Assembly: GCA_902783925.1 (NCBI GenBank)
Contig: CACZSV010000173.1
Coordinates: 1-9,714 of the forward strand
Direction: 5' to 3'
DNA: 9,714 bases
Origin: an uncultured Coriobacteriaceae bacterium
Lineage (GTDB): Bacteria > Actinomycetota > Coriobacteriia > Coriobacteriales > QAMH01
The translations under genes and the position numbers were made by a program. Below, in pieces: positions 1-6,307 of the stretch (positions are counted from its first letter, which is position 1; each line of letters begins with the position of its first letter). Under the pieces are notes generated by a model. It searched no databases and was not told the DNA's origin. It was given only the letters and a program-made list of their open reading frames with translations.

Positions 1-1374
1 AATTCCTACGGCATCATCGATCAGGTTCACTTGCCCTTCTCGATGGGCGCGACCTTGGTTACCGTACCGCTGGGATTCTTGAACCCTTGGTTCTACAAGG
101 CAATTTCGGCCTATCGCATCTCGTTTCTGTTTAGCGCCAGCTACATGTTCGATCGTTGGATAAAGATGCCCGAGGACACCGATTTCGACTTTTCCAGCCT
201 GAAGTTCGTGGCGCTTGGAGGCACGGCGGTTTCGGCGGCGGAGAAGAAACGCTATAACGAGTTCATCGAGGCCCACGGCGGCAAAGACGTCGTGATTCTG
301 AACGGCTACGGTTTGTCGGAGCTCGGCGGTGCGTGTGCTCTCTCTTCGCCGGACTTGAATGACGAATCCATCGGTTATCCGCTGCCGGGGGTTCTCGTCA
401 GGCTCTACGACGAAGATAACGGCCGTTACTTCTCGCCGCGACAAAAGGGCGGCGAAGGCGTGCTGTATCTGACCTCCTCGTCCGTGGCCGCATCGAAACT
501 GGACGGAGAAGACGTTATCAAGGTCGAAATTATCGACCGGAAGCCTTATGTATGCACCAACGATTTTGTACGTGTTGACCCGGACGGGCGGATTACCTAT
601 CTGGGCCGTGCCAACCGTTTCTTCATGCGTGATGAGGGCAGAAAATACGAGTCCGGCAGGGTGGAGACGGAGTTCTCGCGCCTGGAAGAAATCAATGGCT
701 GCGCCATCGTCGCGGTGTACTACAAGATTCAGCATGACACCATTCCCATGCTCTGCATCGAAACCCTGGATGGGGCTGGCGAGCCGCTAGATATTGTCCT
801 CAATGCTCTTCGCCAGGTGTTCATCGAGGAGAAGAGCCTATCGGAAGATAATATTCCCTCCCGTGTAATGCTCGTGGAAAAGCTTCCCAGAAACACCAAC
901 GGTAAGATTGACTTGTATTCGCTTAACCAGGGCAAGGTCTCTGGCGACATTTACACAGTAGATCCGATTCGCGAGCAGGATCAGCTGTCAGATTTCTCCT
1001 TGACGTCTTTCGAAGAAGACAGTTCGTCGGACGTCGTCGAAATGGTCATAGACGGCATAGCTGCCGATATCAAAAACAGCGCCCCTGTTAGCTTGCCCAC
1101 GGTGGATATTGAAGACATGCTGAACAAGCTGTCCACTTCTTCATCCTCGATGCCGTTTGTTCCTCCTATATCCCCAGCGCCTCCTATGCCCCCTATGCCT
1201 TTCATGTCCATGCCGGGTGGAGCCGCTTGGGGATGGCCAGGACAAAACGACAACGGCCGGGAACAGTGGGAGGATTTCAAATCTAAGACGGAGGCCTTCT
1301 GGGAACAGCAGCGTGAAATGCAGAAGTCGTCCATGGAGGCGGCCAAAGAATGGTGGAGCTCCTTTTTCAGCTGA
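1..1374 (+). CDS. AMP-forming acyl/aminoacyl-adenylating enzyme (ANL superfamily), 3' part, with unusual C-terminal tail
   Basis: The frame is open from base 1, so the N-terminal part, including the Ser/Thr/Gly-rich ATP loop, lies outside the window; 457 residues are visible. ANL hallmarks, numbered from the first visible codon, are: the acyl-pocket region ending in LKFVALGGTAVS (about 67-78); core motif A5 NGYGLSELGG (101-110); an A7-like YVCTND (183-188), where the usual TGD is TND; a hinge region GRANRFF (202-208) lacking the usual Asp-rich hinge; and the A10 motif NTNGKID with candidate catalytic Lys302. Such enzymes activate a carboxylic acid as acyl-AMP and pass it to CoA, a carrier protein or another acceptor; the substrate cannot be read from the sequence. 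After A10 there are about 145 extra residues: an acidic Ser-rich linker, a Pro/Met-rich stretch (384-407), and a Trp/Phe-rich helix-like end (WEDF, AFWEQQ, EWWSSFF). I see no carrier-protein GxDS motif. It ends 102 bases before murG and probably belongs to a separate transcript. The family call is firm, the specific function unknown. Confidence 0.8.
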   Translation, partial: NSYGIIDQVHLPFSMGATLVTVPLGFLNPWFYKAISAYRISFLFSASYMFDRWIKMPEDTDFDFSSLKFVALGGTAVSAAEKKRYNEFIEAHGGKDVVILNGYGLSELGGACALSSPDLNDESIGYPLPGVLVRLYDEDNGRYFSPRQKGGEGVLYLTSSSVAASKLDGEDVIKVEIIDRKPYVCTNDFVRVDPDGRITYLGRANRFFMRDEGRKYESGRVETEFSRLEEINGCAIVAVYYKIQHDTIPMLCIETLDGAGEPLDIVLNALRQVFIEEKSLSEDNIPSRVMLVEKLPRNTNGKIDLYSLNQGKVSGDIYTVDPIREQDQLSDFSLTSFEEDSSSDVVEMVIDGIAADIKNSAPVSLPTVDIEDMLNKLSTSSSSMPFVPPISPAPPMPPMPFMSMPGGAAWGWPGQNDNGREQWEDFKSKTEAFWEQQREMQKSSMEAAKEWWSSFFS

Positions 1375-1376
1375 TT

Positions 1377-1393
1377 ATCTCGCATGAGATTTT
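1377..1393 (+). terminator. Weak candidate terminator after the adenylating enzyme
   Basis: ATCTC (1377-1381) and GAGAT (1386-1390) form a 5-bp stem around the loop GCAT, followed by a T run that starts at the stem's last base (1390-1393). The stem begins 2 bases after the stop codon. It is short and AT-rich, so any termination would be inefficient. The position between two unrelated genes supports it; the energetics do not. Confidence 0.25.
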
Positions 1394-1410
1394 GTGGTTA
1401 TACATGGCGT

Positions 1411-1440
1411 TTCGCGTGATTGCATGCGAACGGCTACAAT
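1411..1440 (+). promoter_or_regulatory. Candidate murG operon promoter overlapped by an inverted repeat
   Basis: TACAAT (1435-1440) matches five of six bases of a sigma-70-type -10 box and lies 36 bases upstream of the murG start. A poor -35 (TTCGCG, 1411-1416) sits 18 bases upstream of it. The same 1411-1430 segment is an inverted repeat: TTCGC with GCGAA plus inner TG/CA pairs and one G-T pair, closing on the loop ATTG. A repeat covering the -35 and spacer is where a repressor or activator could bind. This is inference from position; no known operator consensus was recognised. Confidence 0.4.
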
Positions 1441-1464
1441 ATACGCACGTGAAATACAGCGCTT

Positions 1465-1470
1465 AAGGAG
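1465..1470 (+). promoter_or_regulatory. Ribosome binding site that fixes the murG GTG start
   Basis: AAGGAG ends 6 bases before the GTG at 1477, which is ideal spacing. The encoded protein begins MYFVVSAGGTAGH, the normal MurG N-terminus, so no earlier start is needed. Confidence 0.85.
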
Positions 1471-1476
1471 CAGCAC

Positions 1477-2577
1477 GTGTACTTTGTAGTTTCGGCTGGC
1501 GGCACGGCCGGCCATATCAATCCGGCCATCGCTGTTGCAGATGAGCTGAGAAGCCGCGGTCACGACATTTTGTTCGTAGGCACGCCCGACCATATCGAGG
1601 CACGTCTCGCCACTCAAGAGGGCTTCGAGTTCAAGGGATTCGCTGTAAGCGGCTTTGACAAGGCGAAGCCGCTGACGCTTATCAGTTCGGGGACCAAATT
1701 GCTCAAGGCGACGAGGACCGCAAAGAAGATGTTTGCGGAAAAGCGCCCCGATGCGGTCATAACCTTTGGTGCGTACGTATCCATTCCCGTGGGCCGCGCT
1801 GCATACGAGATGGGAATCCCCCTTATCATCCACGAGCAGAATTCCGTGGCTGGTATGGCAAACGAATACCTCGCGAAGCATGCGGACGTGACGGCGCTTA
1901 CATACGAGCAATCGGCTCGGGATCTGACATGCAAGCATGAACCCGTTGTCGTGGGAAACCCCGTCCGAGCTTCGTTCGAAAAATGCACACGTGCGGCAGG
2001 ACGCGAGTATCTGGGCGTGAGCGATGACGCTCTCGTGCTCCTTGTTTTCGGCGGCAGCCTTGGTGCCCAGCATCTGAACACGGCGATCTGTGCAATGAAA
2101 GAGCGCCTGCTTGCAATCGATAACCTCGTCGTCGTGCATTCGACCGGCAGTTTCGATCATGATGCCGTCATTGAGCAGCTCGCCTTGACGCCAGCTGAGC
2201 AAGAGCGCTGGCGTATATACGAATACATCGATGCGATGGGGGAGGTCCTTGCCGCAAGCGATCTTGTGGTGAGCCGCGCTGGAGCATCGTCTCTTGCGGA
2301 GATAATGACTCTAGGCATCCCCGCCGTTCTCGTTCCCTATCCGCACGCGCGCGCCGACCATCAAACGCTGAATGCCCGCTCATGCGTTGAGGTGGGGGCT
2401 GCGGAGTTGGTGGCGGATTCGCTCGTGGAGGAACAGGCCTTTTCTGATTTGATTATTGAGTTGCTGAGCGATTCGGCTCGTCGTGATACCATGGCAGCCG
2501 CTTGCAAAAAGCTTTCGGGCTCGGATGCCCGAGTGCGTTTGGCCGATATGGCCATCGAGTGTGCGGAGAAAAAGTAA
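1477..2577 (+). CDS. murG: UDP-GlcNAc:lipid I N-acetylglucosaminyltransferase MurG
   Basis: MurG transfers GlcNAc from UDP-GlcNAc to undecaprenyl-pyrophosphoryl-MurNAc-pentapeptide (lipid I) at the inner membrane face, giving lipid II. The 366 residues match the usual family length and form two Rossmann-like GT-B domains. The N-terminal glycine loop is GGTAGHINP (8-16); GGTAGH in place of GGTGGH is common in Actinomycetota. HEQNSVAGMAN (119-129) corresponds to the conserved HEQN acceptor-side motif. GNPVR follows at 160-164. GGSLGAQ (192-198) is the second glycine loop. SRAGASSLAEIMTLGIPAV (266-284) holds the conserved Glu275 expected to contact the UDP ribose, and HQTLNA (295-300) completes the donor site. 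The start is GTG with a strong ribosome binding site. murC follows after a single base, so the two are almost certainly co-transcribed and probably translationally coupled. No ftsW or murD lies directly upstream, unlike the common dcw order. Confidence 0.97.
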   Translation: MYFVVSAGGTAGHINPAIAVADELRSRGHDILFVGTPDHIEARLATQEGFEFKGFAVSGFDKAKPLTLISSGTKLLKATRTAKKMFAEKRPDAVITFGAYVSIPVGRAAYEMGIPLIIHEQNSVAGMANEYLAKHADVTALTYEQSARDLTCKHEPVVVGNPVRASFEKCTRAAGREYLGVSDDALVLLVFGGSLGAQHLNTAICAMKERLLAIDNLVVVHSTGSFDHDAVIEQLALTPAEQERWRIYEYIDAMGEVLAASDLVVSRAGASSLAEIMTLGIPAVLVPYPHARADHQTLNARSCVEVGAAELVADSLVEEQAFSDLIIELLSDSARRDTMAAACKKLSGSDARVRLADMAIECAEKK

Positions 2578-2578
2578 A

Positions 2579-3964
2579 TTGAGCAGTCAGAAGATCATTC
2601 ACTTCATTGTCATTGGCGGTGTCGGCATGTCGGGCATCGCGCTGGTCGCCCAAGAGCATGGCTTCATCGTCAGCGGTTCCGATATGAAAGAATCGCGAAT
2701 GACGCGTCGTCTCGTAGCCGCGGGTATCGACGTGAAGATTGGCCACGACGAGCGTAACGTTCCCGAAAATGTCGACGCGGTGATCGTGTCCACGGCGATC
2801 CCCGAGAGAAATCCCGAGCTCGCATATGCACGCGCTCACGGCATAACCGTATGGCACCGTTCGCACATGCTTGCCGCACTCGGAGTGGGCAAAAAGACCT
2901 TGGCGTGCGCGGGTACGCATGGCAAGACCACGACCTCGTCTATGCTGGCGACAACAATAGACCGCATGGGGCTTGATCCGAGCTTTGTCATCGGCGGGAC
3001 GGTCGATGGATACGATACGAATGCGAGAAGCGGAACGGGCGACTACTATATAGTCGAGGCCGACGAATCGGATGGCTCATTCGTGCATCTTTCCCCGCAT
3101 GTCGCGCTCATCACCAATATCGAACCAGACCATCTCGACCATTACGGCACGCTCGAGGCGATCTATGAGGCCTTCAGCGAGTTCATCGGGCTTTTACCTG
3201 ATGATGGAGCGGCTGTTGTATGCGCTGATAACCCGCAACTCGAGAAACTTGCCTCTGTAACGGGCAAGCGGACGATTGTGTATGGCGAAAAAGGCAAGCA
3301 AAAGTGCGATATCGCTTACGAGGTCACGGGGCACGCTGGGCTCGGATATGCTTTCAAGGTGAGTTTCCCGGATGGGAAGAGCGTCGATGTGAGCATAACC
3401 AGGAACCCGGGCAGGCATAATGTGCTCAACGCGACGGGCGTGCTCGGCGTCGTGTGGGCATGCGGTCTCGACGTCGAGAAGGCCGCAGCTGCGCTGTCGA
3501 CGTTCTCTGGCGTTCGCAGGCGCTTCGATTTGATAGGCGAAGCTGGCGGCGTCACCGTCGTTGACGACTACGCGCATCATCCCACGGAAATCAAAGCCAC
3601 GATCGATGCAGCCTCAAAGCTCGATTTCAAACATGTGCGCGTGCTTTTCCAGCCACATCGATACACGAGAACGGAATTACTGGCGCGCATATTCGGCCCG
3701 GCGTTTGATGCCGCAGATTCGGTAACGGTCATGGATGTCTACCCTGCAGGAGAAACACCCATACCAGGTATCAGCGGAAAAACCGTCGTCGAATCGATAC
3801 TCAAGCACAATCCTAAGCAACAGGTTGCCTGGCTTCCACATCGACCGGAAGTCCTGCCATATCTGAGCAGCAAGCTCGAAGAAGGCGATTTGCTTATTAC
3901 TATGGGTGCGGGCGATGTGACTGCTTTGGCCCCGCTTATCGTGCAGGCGTGCGAAAGGCAATAG
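2579..3964 (+). CDS. murC: UDP-N-acetylmuramate--L-alanine ligase MurC
   Basis: MurC adds L-Ala to UDP-MurNAc using ATP, the first step of stem-peptide synthesis in the cytoplasm. I chose the TTG at 2579, one base after the murG stop, because the protein then begins MSSQKIIHFIVIGGVGMSGIA, matching the family N-terminus, and GGAG (2565-2568) lies 10 bases upstream. The frame is open further upstream to 2483, but that part lies inside murG and has no MurC character. From the TTG there are 461 residues, the normal length. Motifs: GVGMSGIA (14-21, UDP-binding Rossmann loop), GTHGKTTT (112-119, ATP P-loop), EADESDGSF (160-168), NIEPDHLDHYG (180-190), GRHNVLNA (278-285), DDYAHHPTEI (329-338), FQPHRYTRT (357-365) and MGAGD (442-446). 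murB starts 8 bases after the stop. Confidence 0.96.
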   Translation: MSSQKIIHFIVIGGVGMSGIALVAQEHGFIVSGSDMKESRMTRRLVAAGIDVKIGHDERNVPENVDAVIVSTAIPERNPELAYARAHGITVWHRSHMLAALGVGKKTLACAGTHGKTTTSSMLATTIDRMGLDPSFVIGGTVDGYDTNARSGTGDYYIVEADESDGSFVHLSPHVALITNIEPDHLDHYGTLEAIYEAFSEFIGLLPDDGAAVVCADNPQLEKLASVTGKRTIVYGEKGKQKCDIAYEVTGHAGLGYAFKVSFPDGKSVDVSITRNPGRHNVLNATGVLGVVWACGLDVEKAAAALSTFSGVRRRFDLIGEAGGVTVVDDYAHHPTEIKATIDAASKLDFKHVRVLFQPHRYTRTELLARIFGPAFDAADSVTVMDVYPAGETPIPGISGKTVVESILKHNPKQQVAWLPHRPEVLPYLSSKLEEGDLLITMGAGDVTALAPLIVQACERQ

Positions 3965-3972
3965 GTTTCCTT

Positions 3973-4929
3973 ATGAGCGTTTTCGATGCATATGTACGTC
4001 TTGAAGGCACTCTCGATGGTTCTGTTTGTACCGACGAGGATATGGCGCGTCACACTACGTATCATATCGGGGGTCCTGCTGCCCTCTTCGTCGACTGCGC
4101 ATCTATTCCGGACTTGGCGCTCGCTTGCGATGTTCTGCTTGAAGAAAAGGTGCCCTGGGTTGTCGTGGGCAAAGGTAGCAATCTGCTTGTGAGCGACGAA
4201 GGATACAAAGGCGCCGTGCTTTCGCTTGGCAACGGTTTTGCGGCATGTGATTTTGGCGAGGTCCTCGATCGCGATGACGAAAATCCGCTCGAAGAGGGCG
4301 AGAGGGTGTTTGTCAATGTCGGTGCTGCGTATCCGCTTTCGCGCCTTGTTCAAAATGCGTACAGTTACGGACTCGGTGGCCTCGAGTTCGCCATCGGCAT
4401 CCCAGGCACGCTCGGTGGTGCCATCTTCATGAATGCTGGGACGCGGAATATGGGGATCGGTTCGCTCGTACGGACGGTCACGTTGTATAAGCCCGGCGTG
4501 GGCCTGCATATTTTGCGGGGTTTCGAAGTCGAATGGGCATATCGCAGCAGCAATCTGCCTCAAGACGAGATAATCGTCGAGGCGACGCTTTCCCTGAAGG
4601 CACGTGACAAAGAGCTCATCAGCAGGCGTATGCAAGAGAAGCTCGATTCGCGCAAGGAGTCTCAACCGCTTTCCGCGCATAGCTGCGGTAGTGTTTTCAA
4701 AAACCCGCCGGATCAATCTGCGGGAATACTCATCAAGGAATGCGGCATAGCGGGGGCGAGCTGTGGCGATGCCCAGATTTCTACCCAGCATGCCAATTTT
4801 ATCGTGAATACCGGTTCCGCAAGTGCCCAAGATGTGCTCGCGCTCATCCACCTGGCGCGGGACCGCGTTAAGGAGATGTATGGCATTACGCTTCGACCCG
4901 AAGTTAGATTCCTCGGATTCAGCGAGTAA
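3973..4929 (+). CDS. murB: UDP-N-acetylenolpyruvoylglucosamine reductase MurB
   Basis: MurB is the FAD- and NADPH-dependent reductase that turns UDP-GlcNAc-enolpyruvate into UDP-MurNAc, the MurC substrate. From the ATG at 3973 there are 318 residues. The FAD domain shows HTTYHIGGPA (27-36), VVVGKGSNLLVSD (63-75) and GGLEFAIGIPGTLGGAIFMNAG (135-156). The substrate domain shows WAYRSSNL (188-195), the catalytic-serine motif SCGSVFKNP (237-245, Ser240), STQHANFIVNTG (270-281), and a C-terminal RPEVRFLG (308-315) with Glu310 in the position of the family's catalytic Glu. An in-frame GTG at 3949, inside the end of murC, would add 8 residues; both starts have weak ribosome binding sites (AGGT at 3963-3966 for the ATG), so the start is not certain. 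The last 50 bases overlap the start of ftsQ. Confidence 0.96.
   Translation: MSVFDAYVRLEGTLDGSVCTDEDMARHTTYHIGGPAALFVDCASIPDLALACDVLLEEKVPWVVVGKGSNLLVSDEGYKGAVLSLGNGFAACDFGEVLDRDDENPLEEGERVFVNVGAAYPLSRLVQNAYSYGLGGLEFAIGIPGTLGGAIFMNAGTRNMGIGSLVRTVTLYKPGVGLHILRGFEVEWAYRSSNLPQDEIIVEATLSLKARDKELISRRMQEKLDSRKESQPLSAHSCGSVFKNPPDQSAGILIKECGIAGASCGDAQISTQHANFIVNTGSASAQDVLALIHLARDRVKEMYGITLRPEVRFLGFSE
4870..4875 (+). promoter_or_regulatory. Ribosome binding site for ftsQ inside murB
   Basis: AAGGAG lies 4 bases before the ATG at 4880, inside the end of murB. No ATG, GTG or TTG occurs in the ftsQ frame shortly after this point, so the site decides the start and implies a 50-base overlap with murB. The spacing is a little short; reinitiation by ribosomes finishing murB could help. 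Confidence 0.65.
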
Positions 4930-5983
4930 TCGTAGATCACAAGCGAAGAACTCTGCCAAAGGCGCATCTGCCGAACCTGCCCGATCCGCAAAACGGAGTT
5001 CGCGGGGCAAGCGAAACAGTTCGCGTGGATCTACGGCTGCCTCCAAACCGATTAAGGGCAAGCGTAAATCCGTTGCTTCCAAGGCTGCAAAAAAGCAGAA
5101 AAGCTCGCGCCCTTCGAGCACGGGGTCGATCTCTGCTTCGCGCGACATTTCCTCTGCGAACATATCTGAGCGCACCCGTGCGCGCCGCGCTGGGGAAATA
5201 CAAAAAGAGCAAAGGGCTAAACGGCAGAAAAGCCAATACCGGAAATTCATACTGCGCATCATTGCAGCGATCGGCGTTGTCCTGCTGCTCATCTTCGGCG
5301 GTATTTTCCTGTATCGCTCAGACATCTTCCATGTGAATAACGTCCAGGTGAATGGCGTTTCGCATCTTACGAGCCAGGAAATCACGAGCATCGCCGCCGT
5401 CTCCGATGACTCGACGCTGCTGCGCCTTGACGCAGGTGGAATCATTTCCAGGCTCAAGGACAATGCCTGGGTGCAAGATGTCTCGATTCACCGTGTGTTT
5501 CCAGATACGATCGAGATAAACATCACCGAACGCGCGCCTGGTGCGGTTGTCGATATTAACGAGAAATCCACGTGGGTCATATCGACCGACGGCACCTGGC
5601 TTTCTGCGGCAACGACTGAAGACCAGCAGAAAGCCATGCACATCATCGATGTCTCCCCGTCGCTTCCGACACCGATTTCCGGCACGGAGTGCACGGATGG
5701 CGGCATCAAGAACGCGCTGAGCATCATGGGAGCTATCAGCGATGATCTGCTTGCGAAGATCGTGAGCATTTCCGCGGAGTCCTCGTTGAAGACGTCGTTG
5801 AATTTGGTCGATGGTGTGACTGTTGCCTTTGGAGATTCAAGCGATGTTGAAATAAAGGAGGCGGCCATCAATTCGCTGCTCTCGCAATACGAGGGAAAGA
5901 TATCGTACATCAATGTGCGCGTTCCCACGCGGCCGACGTATCGCATGGTCGATAGTTCTGAGGAATACAACGGGCGACAATAG
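4880..5983 (+). CDS. ftsQ: Cell-division protein FtsQ/DivIB with long basic cytoplasmic tail
   Basis: FtsQ is a bitopic membrane protein that joins FtsL and FtsB and recruits the septal peptidoglycan synthases. The 367-residue product has three parts. Residues 1-122 are a cytoplasmic tail very rich in Ser, Lys, Arg and Ala with almost no hydrophobic residues. Residues 123-145 (FILRIIAAIGVVLLLIFGG and on to Y145) form one membrane span. The outer part starts with a POTRA domain (about 148-217: FHVNNVQVNGVSHLTSQEI through VFPDTIEINITERAPG), followed by the beta-rich FtsQ domain with DGVTVAFGD (311-319) and a conserved-looking end INVRVPTRPTYR (344-355). The tail is long compared with E. coli FtsQ (about 25 residues) but long basic tails are known in Gram-positive relatives. 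No ftsA follows. An extracellular palindrome is not involved; the gene is closed by a DNA palindrome at 5996-6016. Confidence 0.92.
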   Translation: MALRFDPKLDSSDSASNRRSQAKNSAKGASAEPARSAKRSSRGKRNSSRGSTAASKPIKGKRKSVASKAAKKQKSSRPSSTGSISASRDISSANISERTRARRAGEIQKEQRAKRQKSQYRKFILRIIAAIGVVLLLIFGGIFLYRSDIFHVNNVQVNGVSHLTSQEITSIAAVSDDSTLLRLDAGGIISRLKDNAWVQDVSIHRVFPDTIEINITERAPGAVVDINEKSTWVISTDGTWLSAATTEDQQKAMHIIDVSPSLPTPISGTECTDGGIKNALSIMGAISDDLLAKIVSISAESSLKTSLNLVDGVTVAFGDSSDVEIKEAAINSLLSQYEGKISYINVRVPTRPTYRMVDSSEEYNGRQ

Positions 5984-5995
5984 ATCTTTTCAAGA

Positions 5996-6016
5996 ATCTT
6001 GGCCAGTGGCCAAGAT
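5996..6016. repeat. 21-base palindrome after ftsQ (terminator stem or operator)
   Basis: ATCTTGGCC (5996-6004) and GGCCAAGAT (6008-6016) are perfect inverted arms around AGT. As RNA this gives a 9-bp stem with a 3-base loop starting 12 bases after the ftsQ stop, the right place for a terminator. No T run follows on either strand, so it is not a canonical intrinsic terminator. It could act as an mRNA 3' end stabiliser, a weak terminator, or a protein binding site. Confidence 0.55.
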
Positions 6017-6107
6017 CGCCTATGTCCCCCACGGCGTCTAAATTTCGTCTGCTGCTCATTATGTCGAAATGTGCAACAGGGCGCATGAATCGATAAAATT
6101 TACCCAA

Positions 6108-6124
6108 TAGTCAAAAATTGACTA
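6108..6124. promoter_or_regulatory. Perfect 17-base palindrome, candidate operator upstream of ftsZ
   Basis: TAGTCAA (6108-6114) and TTGACTA (6118-6124) are exact inverted repeats around AAA. The half-site with flank, TAGTCAAAA, occurs again at 6241-6249, downstream of the candidate ftsZ -10 box. A full site upstream and a half site downstream of a promoter is a common arrangement for a dimeric regulator. No regulator family could be assigned from the sequence. Confidence 0.4.
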
Positions 6125-6173
6125 ATATATTTTGCCAATTTTCCCATTTTTCCGCAATAAAATGCATATATAC

Positions 6174-6203
6174 CTGAGAGATGCCCTACGTGAAGTGTAT
6201 ACT
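6174..6203 (+). promoter_or_regulatory. Candidate ftsZ promoter
   Basis: TATACT (6198-6203) matches five of six -10 bases and would place the RNA start near 6210, giving a leader of about 100 bases before ftsZ. The matching -35 region (CTGAGA, 6174-6179) is poor, so the promoter may need an activator or the AT-rich block just upstream acting as an UP-type element. Other -10-like strings (TAAAAT at 6094 and 6158) lack a convincing -35. Confidence 0.35.
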
Positions 6204-6261
6204 CACATTAATGGGTAACCCCCTCTAGACAACGCAACAGTAGTCAAAATGAAGCAAAGGC

Positions 6262-6307
6262 GGAGATTCTAGGTAATCGCTTCCAATCTCCACGAACTAA
6301 GGAAGGA
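6262..6307 (+). promoter_or_regulatory. ftsZ leader hairpin with possible pseudoknot over the ribosome binding site
   Basis: GGAGATT (6262-6268) pairs with AATCTCC (6285-6291). The last five bases of the loop, CTTCC (6280-6284), are complementary to GGAAG (6301-6305), which is part of the ftsZ ribosome binding region AAGGAAGGA (6299-6307). Both pairings can form together as an H-type pseudoknot with crossing loops of 11 and 9 bases. If formed it would hide the ribosome binding site. The stems are 7 and 5 bp, so chance complementarity is possible. Confidence 0.3.

Noticed and set aside
1375..2202. 275-codon minus-strand frame opposite murG
   Set aside because: A shadow of murG: no ribosome binding site and no recognisable domain, while murG on the + strand carries every family motif.
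2483..2578. Upstream extension of the murC frame
   Set aside because: It lies wholly inside murG, adds residues unlike any MurC N-terminus, and the TTG at 2579 is positioned for coupling and gives the normal length.
4823..4879. Upstream extension of the ftsQ frame into murB
   Set aside because: No ribosome binding site for it; the AAGGAG at 4870-4875 supports the ATG at 4880.
3739..5463. 574-codon open frame on the minus strand opposite murC, murB and ftsQ
   Set aside because: It lies antisense to three well-supported genes and spans their boundaries, and its translation shows no family motifs. Long antisense frames are common opposite G+C-biased coding DNA.
6061..6096. Eleven-codon + strand frame in the ftsQ-ftsZ spacer
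   Set aside because: No ribosome binding site and no reason to think the region before the ftsZ promoter is translated.
6118..6123. TTGACT as a -35 box for ftsZ
   Set aside because: It matches the consensus well, but no -10-like hexamer lies 16-18 bases downstream; it is better explained as the right arm of the palindrome.
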